The position numbers and the translations under genes were made by a program. A stretch of DNA of 64,000 nucleotides from positions 22,635,782 to 22,699,781 of the forward strand of contig OZ018415.1 of NCBI GenBank assembly GCA_963969595.1, given 5' to 3'. Position 1 is the stretch's first letter, and every line of letters begins with the position of its first letter. Below, one piece after another: positions 55,866 through 64,000 of the stretch. This stretch comes from Neckera pumila (lineage: Eukaryota; Streptophyta; Bryopsida; Hypnales; Neckeraceae). The notes beneath the pieces are model-generated. The model had not been told where the DNA came from. It made no database searches and worked only from the letters and a program-made list of their open reading frames with translations.

Positions 55866-55912
55866 GTTCATCAAATTTGCAGCCTAAACTGATATGCAAA
55901 TTTGATGAACCT
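55864..55912 (+). other. Perfect hairpin overlapping the stop codon of the transporter gene
   Basis: AGGTTCATCAAATTTGCA (55864-55881) is followed by a 13-nt loop and its exact inverted complement (55895-55912). The first arm begins with the last two bases of the TAG stop. An 18-bp perfect stem at this place could act in mRNA 3' processing or stability, or be a trace of a foldback insertion. Confidence 0.9.
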
Positions 55913-56643
55913 CTCTTTAATTTGATTGTATATTCAGCTCGCTGAGGGTGTGTCTGACACCAAAGTGGTGGTAGCACTTATTGTAAAATATAGCACCCCG
56001 AAAATCTTATGTTGTTACATGGACCTAGTCTAGAGGTAGCCATCACTTGGGACCCATAGCAACAGACTTATAGAAAATTTTGAAACATATCCTCACCAAT
56101 TGGACTCCATGTCGTTTGAGGTTCTCGTCTGTAATCTCCAGCGTTGGGGCTTTTTGTCCTTGATTACCATGTTCCGTAGGGTGTGATGGGAACTGACATG
56201 CATGGCACGTCAAAATGAACCCTTATTTGTATCATTTCAAGCTCCAATAAGTGCACATGACGTTGTAGATAAACAGTGTAAAGTCAACTTCAGATTGGTG
56301 TCACAGCTGGCCACAGAAGAAGGCGATTTCAGAATCAAGCTCCAAAACTCTACACAAGGCTCTTGCCTTGGAGGAAAAACAATCGAGCCGTGTCCAGTTT
56401 GCTAGCAAAAGCACAAATTGCGAAGCAGGAATCTTGAAGTCTGACCACTCCCTACTGTTAGCATTAACATGTTCAGTAAAAATTATGACTCTTCGTAGCA
56501 TTTGGCTTCATATACAAAAAATGATGACCACAGTTACAGGTCCCAGTGTTTTGGGGTAAAAATCTGCAAACTGAAGGAGCGTCAAACCCGATGGAACAAT
56601 ACGCAGAAGAAATCATATTTGCAATGATTTTACACAATAAGTT
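55913..56643. other. Space between two convergent genes
   Basis: Holds the 3' untranslated regions of the transporter (plus) and the PsbP-family gene (minus). A 67-codon plus frame at 56202 has no known motif. Nothing else seen. Confidence 0.4.
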
Positions 56644-58492
56644 CTAGGCTAACAAATCAAAGGAGTTCAAAACTTGCGTGAAAGCCTCCGCCATTGCTGG
56701 AGGGGCTGGTGTAGCTGCGCTGTCCACATAGGTAATGTTGAGAATGTAGAGCTTCTTGGATGCCACCGTGACTGCAGAGAGTATTCTCTTCTGCCCCCTG
56801 GAGCTATCTAAGGTGTACTCTAAGCAATACAAAGGGATCTCCCCATTCGCTTGCCGCTCCTGAACTCGCACGAGCTGTGCATCATTTGTACTCGGCTGCG
56901 CAACCGGAAAAAACATTCGTGTTATCGAATTAGAAAATTCGAGTAGAAGTTAGACACAAAGCAATACAACTGCAAAAATACAGTCTTCTTATGCAAAATT
57001 TGTTGCACTTGATCCTCCAAACCACTTGATTATAGAAACATCTCATCATTATAGTTATCCTTTGATTCATTCAAAGTAGGAATACCGACCTTGATTTCAG
57101 AGAAAGAATAGGATTGAATCTAATGAATAATGCTGTGAATGAGTGCATGGCAAGTTTTGCTATTTTTGTTGGTTCAATCACAAATCAGAAACAGCGTTGA
57201 TTTTAAGCATAACACTAATGTATCAAATATGAACGACCGAGAGCCAGTACTGCACAGCAATTTCAACATAGGATTGTGGTTCACCTTCTTACGCTCAGCG
57301 GCAATAAGTTTCTCTGCAACAACATCGGGAGTACCAAAATCCTTGAGTGAAGAGATTCGCACTGGATTCACTACTACCCCAATGGTGTTCCCACGTTTAG
57401 CTGGATCTTCGAATAGAACTGTTGCTCCTGCTTTTTCCACCTACAAATCCAGTTTGATTGAGAAATGGCATTCGTGATCGAGCAGTTCACAGCCAAAGGC
57501 ATTAACTACTGAGTGATGAATGATTGGAACTGAGTCCCAGGCGAATGCCAATATCGAATGTTTACTTCTCATGGCATGACCATTCACAAGCAGGAGCAGG
57601 CATATATAAAATATCAGGCAGCAAGGCATGAAATGACAGACCAAGGCAAAAGAAGAGGAGATTAGTGCTAGGAAGACAACGAAGAGCCATGGCCAAAAAT
57701 GTACCAAATAAAATTTCACACAAATTCGGCACATTCTGCTGAAAACGAACGCATTTGTACTAACGGAGTCTATGTGACCGCCTAAGAGGGAACAGCCATT
57801 CCATTACCTTGTTCCAAAGCGCCGGTCGCAATAGTTTGAACCCTTCCTTCTCGTCGACATAGAGCTCCAAGCTCGGTGCGTCCACAACTTCCGTTTTCGG
57901 CGCCACATCCACAACTGCTGTCTCTGCATTAGCAAGAACTGCCATAAGATTCCGCCTCGAATTCAAAAATTCAAACTCACTCTGATTCAGTACAAACACA
58001 GACAGCTTCTATCCTTCTCCACGATTTTCTTCACAACTTCGGTCTCCGTATTCACAAGAATTGCTATAAGAATCCATGCACTAATAACATATTGAAAAAA
58101 CTCACTCTGATTCAGTACATGCATAGCCTCTAACCTTCTGCACGAGCCTTCTCTTGAGAAACCAGCCCGCCAACAACCGCCATTGCTAATAAGCATTTTC
58201 TCCTGCCCATCGCCCTCGAACTTCCGAATACAGACGATAGCCAATCTGTTATACTCTCATTTTCTCTCTCTCCAACACACAATTCCACAGATTCCCAATC
58301 CCTCTGCGTACTCGACCGTGGTGTTAACCTCTGGAGACTCCTACAAGAACCTGTGCGACAACCTGAATTTACACTCGGGGGAAAGCATTTAAAACTTGCG
58401 CGTGCGCACGCCCCTTCATCGCATCTTGGAACTGAAGGAGAAGAAGAGAATAATGAAGAGATTGAAGACGACTGCAGAGTGCACATCGCCAT
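56644..58492 (-). CDS. PsbP-domain thylakoid-lumen protein
   Basis: Extrinsic protein of the PsbP superfamily, acting on the lumen side of thylakoids in assembly or stability of photosynthetic complexes; the exact member is not certain. Exons: 58492-58135, 57923-57808, 57440-57285 and 56895-56644. All junctions are GT-AG, 882 nt in total, 293 residues. The N-terminus is Ser-rich and basic like a plastid transit peptide, then GRRKCLLAMAVVGGL and an ARAE cleavage-like end, a twin-arginine lumen signal. PsbP core: LYVDEKEGFKLLRPALWNKV, EKAGATVLFEDPAKRGNTIG, VVVNPVRISSLKDFG, LDSSRGQKRILSAVTVASKK and a terminal VLNSFDLLA. The first intron contains a diverged duplicate of the start of exon 2. The first of two nearby ATGs (MAMCT) is used; the second is two codons on. 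Confidence 0.92.
57880..58119 (-). repeat. Tandem duplication at the intron 1 / exon 2 boundary of the PsbP-family gene
   Basis: Read on the minus strand, TGTACTGAATCAGAGTGAGT begins two units 126 bp apart (starting near 58119 and 57993). Both continue with ATCTTAT.GCA.TTCTTG and GAGAC.G.AGTTGTG. In the functional unit the acceptor reads AATGCAG|AGAC. In the upstream unit the same place reads AATACGG, so the AG is lost. Confidence 0.85.
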
Positions 58493-58957
58493 CGCTATAA
58501 ATTGGAATGCGAGAAGTATGGAACGGTGCTCGCGGGCGCCATATCCTTCTCATGGCCCAGGGGACCGACTCCAGGACAGAGACGACGGAATACGAACGTA
58601 TTGTCGAACGACGAAAACTGAATTCGGCCGAAAATTGTATTCGTTCGTGTTGCTCGGTGACGGAGGCCTGGATGTGCACGTTCATCTGGGTCTTTTCTCA
58701 TCCGGTTCTGTTAAATCTAGGGAAAACTTCGCCCTTATGGGCTTATACCATACCTGGTGGTCAAGGTCGGCATTCCGTACCAAATAATTAATCAAAGTTG
58801 CCATTTGTGATTTGACAAATTTCTTAAAAAAATAGACAGATTTTTTTCCAACGAAAAAATGAAAAATTGAAAAAATAATTTTTCTAAATATTTTGGCATT
58901 TGTTTTTAGAAATATTTTTTACCGATCTTGGCCACCGAGTATAGTAGTTGTTCTAAC
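58493..58957. promoter_or_regulatory. Probable promoter and leader of the PsbP-family gene
   Basis: A GC-richer segment immediately upstream of the minus-strand ATG, as with the other host genes here. Plus-strand open frames (58353-58791) overlap the first exon and show no domain, so they are taken as shadows. No clear TATA box can be assigned. Confidence 0.4.
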
Positions 58958-59943
58958 TTTAGTCTTAAAGTCCTTTTTCCATAACCATACAATCAAGCAT
59001 CATTGTTGAACTCAATTCAACCTCTTATTTTAGACTTGAATTTTAATCTTACAATTTTATTATATAAGTCTGTTTTTTATTTTCCAATGTAAAATATAAA
59101 AAAAAACTAATGAGTTCCTTGCAAAATAATGAGTTTCTCAATGTAGTTGTTATAATTTTTAGCCCATTTGACCGTGTGGATTGAAAGATTATAAGATTTT
59201 AAGTGAGAAGAAAAATATGTTTTCCATTCTTGTGAAAGGCAAGAGTTAGCAGACTTCAAGCACTCTTGGAGTTAAAATTTTAACTCTTTACAAAAATGAG
59301 GATTTTCACCATTTATAAATATATGAAGTTAGATTCACTTGTGAAATTCTTTTGAAGCAAATATAGAGTTTAGCTTACTCTGAATCACTCTACAATGTAA
59401 GGAGGTTAAGTGAATTGGCAATACATTAGTCACTTTTTGATGATTTCTTATGCAATGAAGAAATTTTTTATTTGAAATCCAAGTAGAGAAAAGTTAAGAA
59501 TTGGAAGGTGTGGGAAAATTTAAGAACTTTAACTTCACAAATTGCAAGATAATAGGGCTTGAAGTTAGAAGAGAATGTTTTTTCTTGAAACCACCCTAAC
59601 AAAGCTAACAAAGTTTACCTCTTTTAAGAATGTGATTTGAGAACAATATTTTTTTGAACAATTGTACTTAATATTATATTAGTTACATACTTGCCAAATT
59701 TCAAAGTTGATAAGCATTTTTGCAAAAGATGCCAAATTGCCCAAGTTATCAAAAAAGTTTAGGGCAATATAATTTATGATTCGGGCACCTGATTGGATTA
59801 AAATATGTATTTTCATTAAGAAGCTACATGTTCACACCTTGAGTCAAAGTTTCATAAACATCTGACCAAAATTGACTTCATAGGAACCTACCCAAAGTTC
59901 CAATTGTTTGTTCAATAAAAAAATTGGTCTTTAGGGGGGTAAT
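58958..59943. mobile_element. Probable degenerate piggyBac-type MITE
   Basis: The right edge is TTGGTCTTTAGGGGGGTAAT, preceded by GGAACCTACCCAAAGTTCC as in subfamily I/II right ends. The interior has GACCGTGTGGATTGAAAGAT, the family's conserved middle-left block. A candidate left edge is TTAGTCTTAAAGTCC near 58958. About 985 bp, and both TTAA sites are decayed. Confidence 0.55.
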
Positions 59944-62571
59944 AAGCACTCAAGTGACCATTTTTTGGTGGCTGCCCAACTTCAAGCAGCATTTGTGGGC
60001 GGAAAAAATATTTCAAATTTTTTTCTCAATTTTAAAGATTGGATTATCTTTCAATATTTATATTCAAAACTAAAATTGCTAAATAAAAACAAAAATCATA
60101 AGAGAAATAGTACGAAGTATTTTAAATTTGCCTAGTGCTAAAAAATTTACTATTTGGAAAAAGTGCTGGTTTTCTCATTACTAGATCTTATGCATTTTTC
60201 ACACATCCGTAGAAATCACAATTTTGACCAATCAAAAAATTCAAATGCTAAAGATAGAAATTATATTTTTGGTGAATTTTTGAAGTTGTATCTTCAAAAT
60301 TCATTTGAAGAGAATCTAAAAATAATTTTATAATTTCAATTGTATAGATACTTTCTACTTTTTGAGCTTTGCATTATCTTCTTTGATGCAAACGTCAAAA
60401 AAGTTATAGTTTATAAGTTGTCCCAAAAATGAAAAATTAGCAAATTTGGAATTTTTTTTCACATCCATCAACACCATCAAAAAATTTAGATCGTTTACTT
60501 ATGGAAATCATGTTAGATGTGTATTTTGCTCTTAAATTTCTTTTCTACCCATGTAATATTCAATTAAATATTGAATGAAAGTTGGGCCTTTTGTTGTCCC
60601 TTTTATATTTTGAGAAAAAACATAATGCCTCATTTTTCTTTTGGTCATTCTAAGTATGGGTTAATATTTTTAAACAAATTCAAGTTTAGAGATCATAGGC
60701 CCAAGCTATTTACGGTCATCAAACTTAGGCGTTCTAGGGACCTATTCAAACACATGAACACTCTCCAAGTGCAAGGGGGGTATGGGGGGGTCATTTTATC
60801 TATTTTGTCGTTGTGTGCGCCTAATTATATCCAATGATAGATTCATTACACTAATATACACTTAAAGTAGGCTTGTGCAAAGTTTTAATTCAATGGAGGT
60901 GATTTACAAAAAGCAATTTGAAAGTTTAATAAGAGCCTAGTAGTTTAGTCAAGATTTTGGGGCAAAATGTCATACAAATGTAGATGATTGTGGGAAAAAA
61001 CTACACAATTGTATAACTTATTACTATCATTGAACTATGACATCCCATCCTTTATATAATAATACGGATTTTGATTATGTTGTGAGTTAATGGTGCTACA
61101 TGAGCAAGTGGCATGAGCTAAGAAGTTTAAAAATTCGGTGGTTTAGAATTATTTTCATTCTTATCATCCTCCTTATCACATTTGTATGCAATTTCTTGTG
61201 AAATGACAAATATAATAGTGAGAATTTCAAATGAGTTTATACAATATAATAATAATGAGAATTTTAATTTAGATATATATTTTTCCTACGATTTGGTACA
61301 AACCACATTATTTTTTAAGGAAGTATTGAAAGAGTTTGGATATGCTATGTAATTATAGACAAATAACTATAGTGACCATTTTGAAATGTTATGATTTAAT
61401 AATTATATATCATTTGTATTTCTATATCGATAGCAATATATGATGGTCAATAGATTTGTTACTATACTGCTAAAATTTACAAAAGCAACTAATATTGTGC
61501 ATTTTATCAATCATTGAAAGTAATTTTTTTGGTTTCTTATTGCAACACATCCACTTTAGCTATCTTTTAGTCTTTTACAAGTCAAAATATACTTTTAAGA
61601 ATTTACTGTCAGTATATTTTTGTTAAAATATAATAAACATTATATTTCATTTAGAAATGATTGTATATCATTTAGAAAAAATAATTATGTTTCAATTCAA
61701 ATATTTATTACGTACAATAAATCAAAATACAAATACAAATATTCATATTTTTATATTTAATTAAAGTTTAATTTAGGATTTGATAGTATTATATTCTAAA
61801 TGCAATCTTTTTGGTTATTTTAAGAGGATATAATCTTCTTCTTAAATAATTTGAATTTTGATTTTTAATTTCAATGATTGTTTCAATGATTGTAAACAAG
61901 TTTTAAACTTTTGATCAAGATTTTGAAAATAATTTGTAACTTACATTGTATCTTTGATTCATTTAATTAAAACAATTTATAAATATTGAATGTTCAACTT
62001 TTGAAAAGAATTGCATTTATTTTATATAAGAATAAGAAATGATAATCTTGGCAATTGTTGGAGATAAATGAAAAGATGTATGTATGAAATGCAAATTACA
62101 AATAAATGTATTTTAATTATGTAGATTAGCATGCAAAAATATAACAATGCTTGGTAAAAGAAATGTATGCCCTTGATAGTCAAATGTTTGTAAGTCAAAA
62201 TTATGGCTATTTTTGGAAGATATGCGTTGAAGAAAATCTTGACACTTCTACCTTTATTAAATTACAAATATACATTTTTGAAAAAGATAATGTAAAGTGT
62301 GCACTATGAAAATACATAGAACATAAAAACTTTGAAGAAATATACATATTACAAAGTTAAAATTTTCAATGATTACGAATAAACAAAACAAAAATGATTA
62401 ATGGTACATTGTAATTCAACTTCCTCGATGTCTCCTAAATTATTGTCTACTAGATAAGCAATAGAATCATATTGGCATTGCACAAGTAGCATATTTAAGT
62501 TTTTAAAAAATGTAATTCTAATTACATTTGTACAGTTACAAATTCAGTCTATGAAACTTATCCAGGTTGTA
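59944..62571. other. Very AT-rich intergenic DNA
   Basis: A few GC-richer points (GGGGGGTATGGGGGGGTC near 60775) but no gene recognised. Other frames are short. Upstream exons of the gene starting near 62572 could lie here. Confidence 0.35.
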
Positions 62572-63937
62572 ATGGATGCAAATAATCCACCTCCACTTGA
62601 AGATATGACATATCTATTGAAAAAGATGCATTTAGATATTGGTCAACAATCTGCTCGTAATTTCAAAATTTTACAATAATCATTTTAATACCAATGTTTA
62701 TGTATTATATATGGAATTGTCCAATCTACCTTGTTTAATATTATTTTGTATTTAAAATTTATTAAGTTAAGGCACATTAATTGGCTATATCAAAATTTTG
62801 GCACTTTAAGTTGAAACCTTTATGTCATGTGTTTTAGTGGCCATGAAGATATTTATCAAAAAACATCCTAAGAACATTTACATTCTTTGTCTCCAATATT
62901 TAACAACAATTTCATTATATTTGTAGACAGAGATAAATTCTACAATATCATTAGGAGATCCCTTCCAAGAGAATGTGGAGGACATTCAAAAAGGAAATAT
63001 AAGGCGTACACAAGACAAGACATCATTAGTATCAATTGAGCCAAATAAACATATTTTGATTACAAATGATAGACCTAAAGAAGAGGCACTTCTTCCATCA
63101 AAATCACACATAAAACCATTTAAAAAGGGATTCTTGAATGCTACTCCAAAATACATCAAACCAAAATTAAAATCACAAGAAATGAAAAAAGAAAAAATCC
63201 CTTTTATAAAACCTACAAAGCCTAAAGAACAACATGACAACATTCCAGGTGAAGTAATTTTTAACAATCAATTAAACAAATTTAGCTTTTTCTAATATCT
63301 TTGATTAAATATTTTTAATAAATTTAAAGAATATAAAATCTATGTCTAATTTTGGCCATTTTTGCGAGCACATTTTTAGAAAGCTTGTAAGATTAATGTT
63401 TTGATTTGTTTTTCTATGTAGACTTTATGAGAGTACAAAATCTTGAACGAATTGCTCTTCAAAAAGAAGTCAAAGGTAACTACCACAAAGATTCCTTTGA
63501 AAACCTTAATTATTGCAAAAACACCAAGCATAATATTTTTGCTTATTAAATTTTGTGTATTCAAAGATTTTTGAAATGCCAAGATTTTATTGAAAATTAT
63601 ATTTGTCTAAACAATACTTGTATTTGTTATAACATCAAATTATAAATCATTGAATTTAGTAATACAAAATTTTATTTATCATACTAAAACCTAGTTTCAC
63701 TCAACATTTTTTGGCATATAGAAATGCTTCAACCAACACAAGAACTTGTTAAAGATGTTATGGAAACAACTGATATAAGGAATGGCCTTGAAGACCTTGA
63801 GATTATGGCAGCAGTGTCAGAGATTGCTGAAAATCCAGACGCTATGCATAAATACAAACACAATAAGAAAGTCACTACATTTTACAATCATTTAGGAAAA
63901 CTCATGAAAGATCGTATAGATAAAGAAGAGAAGTTAG
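62572..63937 (+). CDS. Protein with STI1-like segment, 5' part, runs off the window
   Basis: Four exons chain in frame: about 62572-62656 (from ATG, MDANNPPPLEDMTYLLKKM), 62931-63248 (or acceptor 62927), 63422-63475 and 63722-63937. The last donor (TTAG|GTAATT) leads out of the window. The middle is basic and lysine/proline-rich (KKGFLNATPKYIKPKLK, KEKIPFIKPTKPKEQ), then DFMRVQNLERIALQKEVK. The final exon reads GLEDLEIMAAVSEIAENPDA then MHKYKHNKKVTTFYNHLGKL. The EIMAAV..IA.NP..M.KY..N..V pattern resembles STI1 repeats of Hsp70/Hsp90 cochaperones, so a chaperone-partner role is an inference. Introns are very AT-rich. The first exon is the least certain; another upstream start is possible. Confidence 0.6.
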
Positions 63938-64000
63938 GTAATTCAAAAAATGAACAATGTAAAACGAATAAAAAACACATTGATTCACAAAAATAAATTT

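Noticed and set aside
58353..58791. Plus-strand genes over the PsbP-family first exon
   Set aside because: They overlap the coding exon antisense, with no domain and no codon evidence.
1..64000. CRISPR arrays, bacterial operons or phage genes
   Set aside because: No regularly spaced repeats with unique spacers and no prokaryotic gene organisation; introns and plant retrotransposons show nuclear eukaryotic DNA.

Overview
This window reads as nuclear DNA of a green plant of the streptophyte lineage. The recognisable host genes are intron-rich with GT-AG junctions. One encodes a chloroplast PsbP-family protein with a plastid and twin-arginine lumen signal, another a plant-type KDEL receptor. 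The repeats include a chromodomain Ty3/gypsy element, a CACTA element and a tRNA-derived SINE. An abundant piggyBac (TTAA-target) family is unlike the usual flowering-plant repeat set, so I lean towards a bryophyte, lycophyte, fern or streptophyte alga, but I cannot fix the species. The DNA is AT-rich and repeat-dense, with GC-richer islands at the real genes.

Host genes. ERD2 (KDEL receptor) lies at 25508-28299 (-), and all six exons can be assembled to a 215-residue protein. A rhomboid-family protein lies at 45663-46784 (+) with no intron in its coding region; all catalytic hallmarks are replaced. An EamA/DMT-type transporter lies at 53776-55865 (+) in six exons. A PsbP-domain thylakoid-lumen protein lies at 56644-58492 (-) in four exons, tail to tail with the transporter. 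A gene with an STI1-like segment starts near 62572 (+) and runs off the right edge. An exon resembling the DUF1221 part of plant kinases lies at 24137-24635.

Mobile elements dominate the rest. A piggyBac-like system is present as (i) a decayed 6.1-kb transposase-bearing element at 31488-37583 and (ii) many roughly 0.9-kb non-coding relatives sharing TTAA targets and CCCCTAAAGGACC-type ends. The nesting is striking. In 30469-38412 two TTAA elements, one of them the transposase carrier, sit inside an older TTAA element. In 7910-18513 an old TTAA element was split by a 9.7-kb TIR element with an 8-bp target duplication; that carries another TTAA element, which was split by a Ty3/gypsy retrotransposon, which in turn took a CACTA element in its LTR and a further TTAA element in its integrase.

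The host genes do not form a pathway; they are separate single-copy-looking genes. The mobile elements do form a system: one transposase family with a population of internally deleted passengers. Both the transposase and the retrotransposon polyprotein are broken here, so present mobility would need copies elsewhere.
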